Assembly: GCF_002953935.1 (NCBI RefSeq) | Contig: NZ_CP026514.1 | Span: 1 to 64,000, forward strand | DNA: 64,000 nt | Direction: 5' to 3' | DNA from: Arthrobacter sp. PGP41 | GTDB taxonomy: Bacteria > Actinomycetota > Actinomycetes > Actinomycetales > Micrococcaceae | In this document: piece by piece, positions 11,102 through 19,163 of the stretch | Layout: each line of letters begins with the position of its first letter | Position numbering within the stretch: position 1 is the first letter of the stretch | Notes under the pieces: generated by a model | What the model was told of the DNA's origin: nothing | The model's input: only the letters and a program-made list of their open reading frames with translations | Databases searched by the model: none | Program-made: the position numbers and the translations under genes

Positions 11102-11762
11102 TCCCGACTCATTTCCCAAGTCGAACAATACCGTTCCCGACGGCAGCCGGCCCTCAGCCGCTCCCCGGGTCAACGCCCCCGTTCGTCCCCAACAGCGCCC
11201 TGCCGCACCAGCCTCCGCCCAGGGGCAGCGCCCGGTGGTCCCAGGCCAGCGGCCGGCCCAGGGCGACCGGCCTGCCGGACCGCCTGCACAGCGTCCTGTG
11301 GGACAGCCCGGCCAGCGCCCGGCACCCGGCCAGCGCCCGCCGTCGGGCGTTCCCGGGCAGGGCACCCCGGGCCTGGTCAAGCCTGCTCCGAAAGCCAAGG
11401 TTCGGCGTGCCCGGCTGCTGATCAGCAAGGTGGACCCGTGGTCCGTCCTGAAGATGGCGTTCCTGCTGTCCGTCGCACTGGGAATTGTCACGGTGGTGGC
11501 CGCCATTGTGCTGTGGACCGTTCTCGACCTCACCGGTATCTTCGACCAGGTGGACAGCCTGCTGGGCACCCTGGCCGGCTCCGAGGGCGGCGGCTTTGAG
11601 CTGAAGAAGGTGGCTTCGCTCGGACAGGTGGCATCCTTCGCCACCATCATCGCGGTGGTGAACGTGGTCCTGCTGACCGCTCTCTCCATGCTCTCGGCAG
11701 TGCTCTACAACATCTCTGCCACCCTTGTGGGCGGCATCGGCGTCACCCTTACGGACGACTAG
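11094..11762 (+). CDS. DUF3566 membrane protein
   Basis: The protein has 222 residues. The N-terminal ~95 residues are rich in Pro, Gln, Arg and Gly and are predicted disordered and cytoplasmic. The DUF3566 domain follows, with two membrane helices (about 118-142 and 175-200) and the conserved end [15 protein letters not shown]. It equals Rv0007 of M. tuberculosis in position, directly after gyrA, and overlaps gyrA by 8 bases. Function is unknown; links to cell-wall growth are suggested for the family only. Confidence 0.88.
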   Translation: MSNPDSFPKSNNTVPDGSRPSAAPRVNAPVRPQQRPAAPASAQGQRPVVPGQRPAQGDRPAGPPAQRPVGQPGQRPAPGQRPPSGVPGQGTPGLVKPAPKAKVRRARLLISKVDPWSVLKMAFLLSVALGIVTVVAAIVLWTVLDLTGIFDQVDSLLGTLAGSEGGGFELKKVASLGQVASFATIIAVVNVVLLTALSMLSAVLYNISATLVGGIGVTLTDD

Positions 11763-11771
11763 GGTCCCCGC

Positions 11772-11796
11772 TTTCGCCGGCCGGATACCGGCGAAA
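11772..11796 (+). terminator. Hairpin after the gyrA-DUF3566 transcript
   Basis: A nine-base stem (TTTCGCCGG with CCGGCGAAA) around a seven-base loop begins 10 bases after the DUF3566 stop. A second hairpin (GCCCGAT with ATCGGGC) follows at 11799-11817. No T-run follows, so termination efficiency is uncertain. Confidence 0.5.
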
Positions 11797-11860
11797 ATGC
11801 CCGATTTGAGATCGGGCCGGGATGTGCTGTAAAGTCATGTCTCGGCCCGATGAGGCATCG

Positions 11861-11934
11861 GGGCGTATAGCTCAGGCGGTTAGAGCGCTTCGCTGATAAC
11901 GAAGAGGTCCCAGGTTCAAGTCCTGGTACGCCCA
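11861..11934 (+). tRNA. tRNA-Ile (GAT)
   Basis: It folds into a full cloverleaf. The acceptor stem pairs GGGCGTA with TACGCCC, the anticodon loop CTGATAA has anticodon GAT, and the T-arm contains GGTTCAAGTCC. The discriminator base is A at 11934. The CCA end is not encoded. tRNA-Ile followed by tRNA-Ala after gyrA is typical of actinobacteria. Confidence 0.97.
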
Positions 11935-12001
11935 CGGAACCTGTGCAGGTTCAAGCAGGTCTGGTTCGCGTAACCCGCAGCCCGGCCGGAACGGGGAGCA
12001 T

Positions 12002-12118
12002 GTGAAGAAGTTGCTTGTACTGGCAGCAGCGATCGCAGGCGTCCTGCTCTACCGGAAAGCACAGGAATCCGAAGCCCGGAAAGATGCCTGGAGCAAGTCA
12101 ACCGACTCGGTGGACTAG
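12002..12118 (+). CDS. DLW-39 family small membrane protein
   Basis: This 38-residue protein has a Lys-Lys start, one hydrophobic helix (about 4-17) and a charged tail ending in KDAWSKSTDSVD. This matches the small actinobacterial DLW-39 family encoded near gyrA, with DAW here in place of the DLW motif. The start is GTG at 12002 after a GGGGAG ribosome-binding site. It lies between the tRNA-Ile and tRNA-Ala genes. Function is unknown. Confidence 0.75.
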   Translation: MKKLLVLAAAIAGVLLYRKAQESEARKDAWSKSTDSVD

Positions 12119-12188
12119 CGCCGGGCCCGGACTGGAGCTGGTCAAGCGGCTCCTGGTTCTAGGGTATGATTGACGGGTTGCTTCTTAT

Positions 12189-12264
12189 GGGGGCATGGCG
12201 CAATTGGTAGCGCACCTGCTTTGCAAGCAGGGGGTTCGGGGTTCGAGTCCCCGTGCCTCCACCA
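12189..12264 (+). tRNA. tRNA-Ala (TGC), CCA encoded
   Basis: The acceptor stem GGGGGCA/TGCCTCC includes the G3-U70 wobble pair that identifies alanine tRNA. The anticodon loop is TTTGCAA with anticodon TGC. The T-arm is GGTTCGAGTCC. The terminal CCA is encoded at 12262-12264, unlike the tRNA-Ile and tRNA-Leu genes in this window. Confidence 0.97.
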
Positions 12265-12268
12265 TAGG

Positions 12269-12305
12269 AAAGTCCCGGTCAGCGGAAACGCCGGCCGGGA
12301 CTTTT
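12269..12305 (+). terminator. Rho-independent terminator after tRNA-Ala
   Basis: AAAGTCCCGG (12269-12278) pairs with CCGGGACTTT (12295-12304), and the stem is followed by T-rich sequence. It directly follows the tRNA end. Confidence 0.85.
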
Positions 12306-12363
12306 GCTTTGTCCGCCGGCATGAGCTCAAACAGCAAATGGAACCGCGCATTAGGGTTGGTCA

Positions 12364-13314
12364 GTGAACTTCTTTATTGCAGCCCTCGGCGTCCTGGGGG
12401 TCGCGTCATCTGGTCCGCTGATTGCTGCCACCCTGGGCGCCACCACTGTGAGTGCCCTCGCCATTGCCTTCTGGCGCAACGCGATCGGCGCAGCCGTGAT
12501 GGCCTCTCCCACGCTGGTGCGGGAGCCCCGGCAATTCGGCAGGATCACCAGGCGTGAGTTTCGCTGGTGCCTGCTGGCCGCCGTCGCCCTGGCATTCCAC
12601 TTTGCCTGCTTCATCACCTCGTTGCAGCTCACCTCTGTCGCGGCTGCTACGGCGCTGGTGTGCCTGCAGTCGGCGTGGATCGCGGTCTTCCAACTCTTCC
12701 GCGGGACCCGCCACCGGTGGCAGGTGCTGGCCGGGCTGGGCGTCGCTTTTGGCGGTGTTGTTGCCATTACCGGGTTTGACATGGGCTCGTCCCCCCAGGC
12801 CCTGCTGGGCGACCTCCTGGCCGTGGCCGGCGGCGCGCTGGCCGGCCTTTACACGCTGGCAGGCGGAAAGGCCCGGCAAAGTATGACGACGGGTACGTAC
12901 ACCACCCTGTGCTACGGGATGTGTGCAGCCTTCGTGGCCGTCATGGCTCTGCTGGCCGGGCAACCGCTGGCGGGCTTTGAAGCGGCGGGCTGGCTGGGGA
13001 TCCTGGCGATTACAGTCTGCGCGCAGCTTGTGGGCCACACAGCGTTCAACCACCTCCTGGCCTCCATGAGCCCGCTGGTGGTCTCCATGATTATCCTTCT
13101 GGAAATTCCGGGGGCTGCACTGCTTGCCGCGGTTTTCCTGGAGGAGACGCTCCCGGCCGGAACCTATGCCGGACTGGGCCTGATTTTGGCAGGAGTCGCC
13201 GTCGTCGTGCTGGGCCAAAGGTCAGGCAGGCCATGGCGCCGGGGAAGGCCAGCGCGGAACGGGCAGGAAGAACCGCCATCGGACCGGCCGCTTGCAGAGT
13301 TGGGAACGGACTGA
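12364..13314 (+). CDS. DMT-superfamily (EamA) transporter
   Basis: The protein has 316 residues and about ten hydrophobic helices arranged as two EamA repeats (about 5-140 and 150-285). A charged Arg/Pro-rich tail of about 30 residues follows. EamA carriers move small metabolites, often outward; the substrate cannot be read from sequence. The start is GTG at 12364. It converges on the glycosyltransferase gene with only 19 bases between stops. Confidence 0.85.
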   Translation: MNFFIAALGVLGVASSGPLIAATLGATTVSALAIAFWRNAIGAAVMASPTLVREPRQFGRITRREFRWCLLAAVALAFHFACFITSLQLTSVAAATALVCLQSAWIAVFQLFRGTRHRWQVLAGLGVAFGGVVAITGFDMGSSPQALLGDLLAVAGGALAGLYTLAGGKARQSMTTGTYTTLCYGMCAAFVAVMALLAGQPLAGFEAAGWLGILAITVCAQLVGHTAFNHLLASMSPLVVSMIILLEIPGAALLAAVFLEETLPAGTYAGLGLILAGVAVVVLGQRSGRPWRRGRPARNGQEEPPSDRPLAELGTD

Positions 13315-13333
13315 GGACGCTTTGCCCGGGAGC

Positions 13334-14209
13334 CTACTGGCCGCCGCGGCGCACAGGCTGGGCTGTGTTGACCGTGTGGATGGCCCGGAGGAGCTTTGCG
13401 GGGAAGTACACCGAAAAGAACACCACCATGGGAGCCTTCAGCGCCATCTTCTTGACGTTGTGGGCTTTGTAGGTACGGTCGAACCGCGTGACGTAATAGC
13501 GGTAGTCCCGCGGTGAGTCCTCCAGCCGCCGGGCGGACATGCCGGAGACCATCTGTGGCCAGTACTGGATTTTCAGGTCGTGTTCGGCGAGGTGCAGGGA
13601 CAGATCGATGTCCTCGTGCATCTCGTCCTTTTCATCACGGCAGGTCTCTGCCCGGATGGCGTCCCAAGCTGAGGATCGGAGGGCCATGTTGGAGCCGAAC
13701 AGGAAGTGGTACTGGTGTTTGGCCAGCTTGAGCATCAGCTGGCGCATCTTGTCATCGGCTTTGAGCCCAAACCGGCGCATCGGCATGTCGTAATAGACCA
13801 CCGGACCCGTGGCCGCCTGGACCGACTGGTCCTGGAATGCCCTTTGCACCTGCTCCACCCAGTCCGGCTCCACTACCGAGTCGGCGTCGATCCGGCCCAG
13901 GACGTCCCCTGTTGCGTGGTCCAGCCCGAAGTTCCGGGTGGGGATAAGGCCTTGCTCCTGGTCCTGGCTCAACAGGATCAGCGGACTTTCCGGGTATTCG
14001 AGCTGCATTTGGCGCACAATGTCAGCGGTCCGGTCCTTGGACAGGTTGTCCACCACCACGATCTCGTGGGCGGGGACGGATTGGTAGATGGCAGCTATCA
14101 GGCACTGCCTGATAACGCTCTCCTCGTTGTAGGCCGGGATGACTATGGATACGCGGGGCAGGTTTGCGGCGTCGTTCAAGGCATCCCCAGAGGGTTGTTG
14201 GGCTGGCAT
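13334..14209 (-). CDS. Family 2 glycosyltransferase
   Basis: The protein has 291 residues. The GT-A fold begins with VSIVIPAYNEE. The nucleotide-binding and metal motifs VVVDNLSKDRT and GRIDADS follow, and a hydrophobic stretch near the C-terminus may attach to the membrane. GT2 enzymes transfer sugars from nucleotide sugars to polysaccharide, lipid or protein; the acceptor here is unknown. I prefer ATG 14209; a GTG at 14260 would start only 10 bases after the upstream terminator. Confidence 0.85.
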   Translation of the reverse strand: MPAQQPSGDALNDAANLPRVSIVIPAYNEESVIRQCLIAAIYQSVPAHEIVVVDNLSKDRTADIVRQMQLEYPESPLILLSQDQEQGLIPTRNFGLDHATGDVLGRIDADSVVEPDWVEQVQRAFQDQSVQAATGPVVYYDMPMRRFGLKADDKMRQLMLKLAKHQYHFLFGSNMALRSSAWDAIRAETCRDEKDEMHEDIDLSLHLAEHDLKIQYWPQMVSGMSARRLEDSPRDYRYYVTRFDRTYKAHNVKKMALKAPMVVFFSVYFPAKLLRAIHTVNTAQPVRRGGQ

Positions 14210-14270
14210 CACTTCAAATCTAGCATCCAACCGCAGCCGCTCCAGGATGGCGGAAACCACGGGAGACAGG

Positions 14271-14301
14271 AGAAGGGCCCCGCCTGCGGCGGAGCCCTTC
14301 T
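14271..14301 (-). terminator. Strong hairpin terminator of the upstream minus-strand gene
   Basis: A nearly perfect 14-base stem (AGAAGGGC...CCGC with GGCGG...GCCCTTCT, one mismatched pair) with a three-base loop lies between the membrane-anchored protein gene (ends 14348) and the glycosyltransferase gene. It separates the two minus-strand transcripts. Confidence 0.7.
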
Positions 14302-14347
14302 CGGCTGAGCTCTCCGGCCTTGGCCGGACGACACAGCGGATTGCTCA

Positions 14348-15289
14348 TCAGGACTGGGTAGTGCCTTTGTTCCCGTTGCTGATGTTGGACGCGATGTTCT
14401 TGGTGGCAGTCTTGGCATCGGTGGCCGGAGCCGGAGCGCTTTCCGAAGCATCTTCCGCCACGTGCTTTGCCTTTTCCCCGGCGTCCTCGGCCTTGTCCGC
14501 CGTGGCTTCGGCCGGGGAGGAAACCGGTGTTGCCAAAGGTTCGGCGGTGTCGGCCGCCTTTTCCTGGACCTCGTTCACTGTGGTGGCCGGAACCGGTGCA
14601 GGCGTGGGTGTCACCGGGGACGGGGTCTTCCACGGATCCTCGACCGGCTTGGACGCCTTCCAGGCAGCGACTGCGGCCGCAACGGCCGCCGCGATGACGC
14701 CGAAGACAAGCCAGCCGCGCTTCTTCGGCTTCTCCGGCTCGGCAAGCTGGATGCCTACGGTGCGGCCAGCCTCCGTTGCGGCTGCCTTGAGCTGGGTGCC
14801 GGTGGCCTGTGCCTGCTCCTGGAGGGCATGGATGATTCCCACGTCCCCAAGCTTCTGCGCGACGGCATCAACGTGGGCGGGAGTGCTCTCCAGGGTGCGG
14901 TGCACGGCCTCCGAGGCGTGGCCGATCTGGTCTGACAGACGCGGCAGGTATTCAACAACAACCCGGTCGCGGGCGTTGAGGATCACCGGCGTGGCCTTGT
15001 CCAGGGCATCATGCAGGCGGGGTGAGGCGCCTTCCACGGCGTCGTTGATCTTGGGCGCGAGCTGCGCAAGGCCGTCCTGGATACGGGGGGTCACAGTGGC
15101 TACGCCGTCCGCCAGATTGTGGGCAGCGTACTTCAGGCCTTCCTGGATCTTTGGGGATGCGGTGTCCAGGCCGTGCTGGAGACGGTCAACAGCTGCTTCC
15201 ACACGGGGGGCTGCCCAATCCCTGGCGTTCTCTACGGCGCTGGCGACTTGCAGCTCAAGGTCACGGGCAATACGGTCCGACTTCTTCAC
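14348..15289 (-). CDS. Helix-rich membrane-anchored protein of unknown function
   Basis: The protein has 313 residues. Residues 1-165 form long amphipathic helices with repeated phrases such as SPKIQEGLKYA and TPRIQDGLAQL, resembling coiled-coil or apolipoprotein-like repeats. A Lys-Lys-Arg segment and one hydrophobic helix follow (about residues 190-208, WLVFGVIAAAVAAAVAAW). The tail is Pro/Ala/Thr-rich. The start is GTG 15289, preceded by GGGAGGT; upstream codons lack a ribosome-binding site. It is likely anchored by its single helix. No enzymatic motif is seen. Confidence 0.75.
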   Translation of the reverse strand: MKKSDRIARDLELQVASAVENARDWAAPRVEAAVDRLQHGLDTASPKIQEGLKYAAHNLADGVATVTPRIQDGLAQLAPKINDAVEGASPRLHDALDKATPVILNARDRVVVEYLPRLSDQIGHASEAVHRTLESTPAHVDAVAQKLGDVGIIHALQEQAQATGTQLKAAATEAGRTVGIQLAEPEKPKKRGWLVFGVIAAAVAAAVAAWKASKPVEDPWKTPSPVTPTPAPVPATTVNEVQEKAADTAEPLATPVSSPAEATADKAEDAGEKAKHVAEDASESAPAPATDAKTATKNIASNISNGNKGTTQS

Positions 15290-15443
15290 AACTACCTCCC
15301 GATTAGGTGACGGTTCTGTGGTTAGCCTACGTTGCTTGGTGTTCACCGGCTATTCCCACCGCGGATTTTCGGCGGATTTCACCCAGCGCGGAACTGCCGC
15401 CGCAGCCGCAACGGCCCGCATGGGCCGTGGAAGAATGGGGGCT

Positions 15444-15989
15444 ATGACTGCCATCGCAACTGCAAAAGCAACCATCCACACGAGCCTCGGCGACATCGCC
15501 GTGAACCTCTTCGGCAACCACGCGCCCAAGACCGTCAAGAACTTCGTAGGCCTTGCCACCGGCGAGCAGGCGTGGACCCACCCGGAGACGGGCGAGGACA
15601 AGACCGGCACCCCGCTGTACAACGGGACCATCTTCCACCGCATCATCAAGGACTTCATGATCCAGGCCGGCGATCCGCTGGGCCGAGGAACGGGCGGACC
15701 GGGCTACCGCTTTGACGACGAAATCCACCCCGAGCTCAGCTTCAACCAGCCCTACAAGCTGGCCATGGCCAACGCCGGCATCCAGATGGGCAAGGGCACC
15801 AACGGTTCCCAGTTCTTCATCACGACCATTCCCACGGACTGGCTCCAGGGTAAGCACACCATCTTCGGCGAAGTGGCTGACGAGGAATCCAAGAAGGTTG
15901 TTGACGCTATCGAAGGCGTCCGCACCGGCATGGGTGACCGTCCCGTGGAGGACGTCACCATCAACAGCATCGACATCGAACAGCTGTAA
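15444..15989 (+). CDS. ppiA: Cyclophilin-type peptidyl-prolyl isomerase
   Basis: It catalyses cis-trans isomerisation of X-Pro bonds. The protein has 181 residues and covers one cyclophilin domain, with FHRIIKDFMIQAGDPLGRGTGGPG, the MANAG and GTNGSQFFIT segments and HTIFGEV. There is no signal peptide, so it is cytoplasmic. ATG 15444 begins at the family's usual N-terminus. Position next to a rhomboid gene and near crgA matches the actinobacterial origin region. Confidence 0.96.
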   Translation: MTAIATAKATIHTSLGDIAVNLFGNHAPKTVKNFVGLATGEQAWTHPETGEDKTGTPLYNGTIFHRIIKDFMIQAGDPLGRGTGGPGYRFDDEIHPELSFNQPYKLAMANAGIQMGKGTNGSQFFITTIPTDWLQGKHTIFGEVADEESKKVVDAIEGVRTGMGDRPVEDVTINSIDIEQL

Positions 15990-15998
15990 CACCGAACC

Positions 15999-16877
15999 AT
16001 GAGTTACGGAATTCCGTCGGCCGAGCCGTCCGCGCAGGTTCCGGTATGCCCGCGGCACCCGGACCGGCCCTCCTATGTGCGCTGCCAGCGTTGCGGGCGC
16101 CCCGCCTGCCCTGACTGCCAGCGGGCGGCCGCCGTCGGATTCCAATGCATTGACTGCGTCAATGAAACAAAACGTTCGACGCCGGAGGTGCGGACGGTCT
16201 ATGGCGGCGCCGCAGCTGCCGGCAAGCCTTTGGTGACGCTCGGAATCATCGCCGTGTGCGCTGTGGTGTACGTGCTGCAGTGGGTCGTCCCGGGCCAGGC
16301 GGTCTACGAACAGTTCGCCTACAACAATGTCTTTGCCACCCCCCAGTACGGGGCGTTCGAGCCGTGGCGCATGCTGACCGCAGCCTTCCTGCATTCTCCC
16401 GATTCACTGCTGCACATCCTGTTGAACATGTACACGCTGTGGATCTTCGGCCAGGCCTTGGAGCCGCTCCTGGGCCGCATGCGCTTCCTGGCCCTGTATC
16501 TGTTGTCGGCCGTGGGAGGCTCCGTCGGCTACCTGCTCCTGAACCCGGTCCTGGTGCCCGGACAGGGGCTGGTGGGAGTAGTGGGTGCTTCCGGTGCCAT
16601 CTTCGGCCTGTTCGGCGCCATGCTGCTGGTCCAGCGCCACCGCGGTGGAGACACCCGGCAGCTGTGGGTCCTCATTGCGATCAATGGAGTCATCGGATTC
16701 CTGATTCCCCAGATTGCCTGGCAGGCCCACTTGGGCGGACTCATCACGGGCGTGCTGTGTGCGGCAGTCCTCGCCTACACTCCCCGCGGCCCCCGGCAGG
16801 GCCTCCTCCAGGCCGCGGGACTGGTGGCCGTTCTGGCCCTGTTGATAGCCGTCAGCTGGGTGAGGATTTCCGTCTAG
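15999..16877 (+). CDS. Rhomboid-family intramembrane serine protease with N-terminal zinc-binding segment
   Basis: The protein has 292 residues. The N-terminus has a Cys/His array (C17, H20, C29, C32, C37, C40, C50, C53) of the B-box or zinc-ribbon type. The membrane domain has about six helices, with catalytic Ser198 in GASGAIFG and His244 in QAHLGG; HILLNMYTLWIFG is also conserved. It probably cleaves transmembrane substrates. It lies 9 bases after cyclophilin and ends at a terminator at 16911. Confidence 0.92.
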   Translation: MSYGIPSAEPSAQVPVCPRHPDRPSYVRCQRCGRPACPDCQRAAAVGFQCIDCVNETKRSTPEVRTVYGGAAAAGKPLVTLGIIAVCAVVYVLQWVVPGQAVYEQFAYNNVFATPQYGAFEPWRMLTAAFLHSPDSLLHILLNMYTLWIFGQALEPLLGRMRFLALYLLSAVGGSVGYLLLNPVLVPGQGLVGVVGASGAIFGLFGAMLLVQRHRGGDTRQLWVLIAINGVIGFLIPQIAWQAHLGGLITGVLCAAVLAYTPRGPRQGLLQAAGLVAVLALLIAVSWVRISV

Positions 16878-16910
16878 CCTGTTGCCACTGCTGCGAAACC
16901 GAACTGACCA

Positions 16911-16944
16911 GAATCCCCGGCGTCCGAAAGGACCCCGGGGATTC
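16911..16944 (+). terminator. Terminator after the rhomboid gene
   Basis: GAATCCCCGG (16911-16920) pairs with CCGGGGATTC (16935-16944) and is followed by CGCTTT. It lies 33 bases after the rhomboid stop and just before the first of the DnaA boxes. Confidence 0.75.
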
Positions 16945-16948
16945 CGCT

Positions 16949-17355
16949 TTATCCACAGCACTTATCCACATTGTTGGTAACTTACATGCCTGTAGTTCAT
17001 CGTTCGGCAGTGCCGCTACCGCGCAGTGGCAGGGAATTCGCCGGATCGTGCCCGCCCTTCTCCACATCTGTGGATAACTATTGGGGATAGGGGTGTGCTT
17101 AAGTGGACAACCGGCCCCCGAAAACCGGTCCTGTGGATAAACCCCTGAAAAGCCGCCGGCGTTTCTGGCTTTACCCGGGGCCAGGGCGTCCTATCAACAT
17201 GGTTATGCACACTGTTAGTAAAGAACAGCTGTGTAGTTAGGCGCTGTTTGTCCCGCTGCATCGCAACGTGCGGGCCGCCGATCGCGCCACTGGCCCCAGC
17301 CTGTTTCCACAGCTGTGGATAACTTGTGGGTATCCCGATGTTGGTAAGTGGATAA
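16949..17355. other. DnaA-box cluster, left part
   Basis: Exact TTATCCACA boxes occur at 16949-16957 and 16962-16970 on the plus strand, and 17069-17077, 17132-17140 and 17314-17322 on the minus strand. One-mismatch boxes lie at 17203-17211 (TTATGCACA) and 17347-17355. A second motif, TGTTRGTAA, occurs at 16972, 17213 and 17339. No gene is visible between the rhomboid terminator and the AhpD-like gene. The cluster may titrate DnaA or contribute to origin function; that role is inferred. Confidence 0.85.
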
Positions 17356-17406
17356 GCTTCAGGTGCCTACCTATTGCGCCCAAGCCCGCTGCCGACAGGA
17401 GAATCC

Positions 17407-17874
17407 ATGACCGCCGTTACCAAGCACGTCTTCTTGGACAAGCAGCATCCTGCGTTGTGGCGGGCGCTGAACGGACTGGGGCTCAAGGTCAAGGAGGCGG
17501 CCCAGGAGGCCGGTATCGAGGTCCGGACCGTGGAACTGCTTAATGTGCGGATTTCGCAGCTGAACGGCTGCGCCTTCTGCCTGGACCTCCATGTCAGGGA
17601 AGCGGTCGAGGCGGGCGAGACACCGCAGAGGCTGGCGGTACTGCCTGCATGGCGCGACACAGCACTTTTCACGGAGAAGGAACGTGCTGCCCTGGCGCTG
17701 GCCGAGAGCATCACGGAACTGCCGGGCCACAGTCCACAGGAGCATGAAGAAGCCTACGCCCGGGAGCGCCTCACTGAGGAAGAGTTCTCCGTGGTGAGCT
17801 GGCTGGCCATCACGATGAACGCATTCAACCGGATTTCCATCACCAGCCACCATCCGGTTCGGCGTGAGCGGTAG
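17407..17874 (+). CDS. AhpD/carboxymuconolactone decarboxylase family protein
   Basis: The protein has 155 residues. The C-x-x-C-x-x-x-H motif is CAFCLDLH, with Cys55, Cys58 and His62. This is the AhpD-type redox site and not the decarboxylase type. Such proteins act as alkylhydroperoxidases or thiol-dependent reductases; the partner here is unknown. ATG 17407 follows AGGAG at a good distance. It is a lone gene set between two groups of DnaA boxes. Confidence 0.88.
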   Translation: MTAVTKHVFLDKQHPALWRALNGLGLKVKEAAQEAGIEVRTVELLNVRISQLNGCAFCLDLHVREAVEAGETPQRLAVLPAWRDTALFTEKERAALALAESITELPGHSPQEHEEAYARERLTEEEFSVVSWLAITMNAFNRISITSHHPVRRER

Positions 17875-17897
17875 GCGCTGCCTGCCCATCCTCGGGA

Positions 17898-18047
17898 TTA
17901 TCCACAGGTATTCCACACTGTTAACAACCGCATGTCCGGTGCCGGATTGGCCGTGGGAGCCCTGTGGAAGGCGGCCGCGCCCACAGGCGGCGGGTGAGGC
18001 CGTCGGTTATCCCCATTGTGGATAACTTTCCCAACAGCTGGGGATAA
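17898..18047. other. DnaA-box cluster, right part
   Basis: Exact boxes lie at 17898-17906 (plus strand) and 18017-18025 (minus strand). TTATCCCCA variants lie at 18007-18015 (plus) and 18039-18047 (minus), flanking the second exact box. The sequence TGTTAACAA at 17919 recalls the TGTTRGTAA motif of the left part. The cluster ends 9 bases before the convergent end of the tag gene. Confidence 0.8.
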
Positions 18048-18056
18048 ACAGGGCGC

Positions 18057-18671
18057 TCAGCGGGACGGAGCGGGCCAGATTCCGGAGGACCCTCGCCGGT
18101 GGCTTCCCACCAGGTGGGTGTCCACCATTCCGATCGCTTCCATCAGGGCGAACATGGTGGTGGGACCGACGAAGGAGAACCCCTTCTTCCTCAGGGCCTT
18201 GGAGAGCGCAATGGATTCAGCCGACTGCGTGGGGATGTCCGCATGGACCGCGGGGTGCGGAGTGGAAACGGGCTGGAACTGCCACACGAAGTCCACCAGC
18301 CCGCCGTCCCGGCGCAGTGCGAGGGTGGCTTGGGCGTTAGTGATGGCGGCGCAGATTTTCAACCGGTTCCGGACGATGCCTGCGTCCTGCATGAGCCGCG
18401 CAACGTCGCCGTCGGTGAACTGCGCAACCGCATCAGGGTTGAAACCGGCGAAGGCAGCACGGAACGCGGGGCGTTTGCGCAGGATGGTGGCCCAGGAAAG
18501 TCCTGCCTGGAAGCCCTCCAGGCAGATGCGTTCGTAGAGTCCTTGTTCGTCCCTGACCGGCAGGCCCCACTCGGTGTCGTAGTAGTCCCGCATAAGCGGG
18601 TCCGTAGATGCCCAAGCGGGGCGGGCCAGGCCGTCATCACCCACGAGGACACCAGCAGCGTCAGGAGTCAC
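18057..18671 (-). CDS. tag: DNA-3-methyladenine glycosylase I
   Basis: Tag removes 3-methyladenine from alkylated DNA. The protein has 204 residues with the family phrases PLMRDYYDTEWGLPV, LEGFQAGLSWATILRKR and GFSFVGPTTMFALMEAIGMV. The E. coli enzyme holds a zinc ion with Cys4, His17, His175 and Cys179. Here there is no N-terminal Cys, the first His is Tyr (YYDTEWG), and the last Cys is Ser (HLVGS), so only one ligand remains. The start is GTG 18671, preceded by AAAGGAG. Confidence 0.9.
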   Translation of the reverse strand: MTPDAAGVLVGDDGLARPAWASTDPLMRDYYDTEWGLPVRDEQGLYERICLEGFQAGLSWATILRKRPAFRAAFAGFNPDAVAQFTDGDVARLMQDAGIVRNRLKICAAITNAQATLALRRDGGLVDFVWQFQPVSTPHPAVHADIPTQSAESIALSKALRKKGFSFVGPTTMFALMEAIGMVDTHLVGSHRRGSSGIWPAPSR

Positions 18672-18737
18672 GCTTTTCTCCTTTAGGGATTACCTGCCGT
18701 CCCGGCCGTCCGGGAGTGGACCCCGTCCAGGAAGGGT

Positions 18738-18989
18738 CTAGGAGCGCCAGCGGGTGGTCATGAGGAAGCCTACGATGGCGATGCCGAACCCGGCCACGAT
18801 GTTCCACGATTCCCAGGCCTGCACGGGAAAGCGGCCCTCGCTGATGTAGAACGTGATGATCCAGAAGAGGCCGATGATCATCAGGCCGAACATAACGGGC
18901 TTGAACCAAACCGGGTTGGGCTTGTACGCCTGGGAAGCTGCCTGCTGCGGGGTGCTGGCGGTCTTCTTGCGCGGCTTTGACTCGGGCAC
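18738..18989 (-). CDS. crgA: Cell division protein CrgA
   Basis: CrgA is a small membrane protein that joins the actinobacterial divisome and helps coordinate septal growth. The protein has 83 residues: a basic N-terminus with PKPRKK-like charges, then two membrane helices (about 32-50 and 62-80) around FYISEGRFPVQAWESWN. It ends TTRWRS as in the family. The start is GTG 18989, after AAGGAGAG. Its place near sortase, pabA and pknB matches Rv0011c. Confidence 0.92.
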   Translation of the reverse strand: MPESKPRKKTASTPQQAASQAYKPNPVWFKPVMFGLMIIGLFWIITFYISEGRFPVQAWESWNIVAGFGIAIVGFLMTTRWRS

Positions 18990-19163
18990 TGGCTCTCCTT
19001 GGCGGGCTGAGGCAAGATCGGTGTTCCGGCCTTGGTATCCTGCAAGAAGGAAATTGCCAGCGGTCTGCGCGATCTTGGTCAAATTTGGATTCTTACTAGC
19101 AGCCAATTCTAGCCGTAGTTCAGGGGCCGCCGGTGCCCGTCTGAACTGCCCGGAGGAGAACGC

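Noticed and set aside
14139..15443. Long in-frame extension upstream of cyclophilin
   Set aside because: The extension is antisense to the helix-rich membrane protein gene. The cyclophilin family starts at about 15444.
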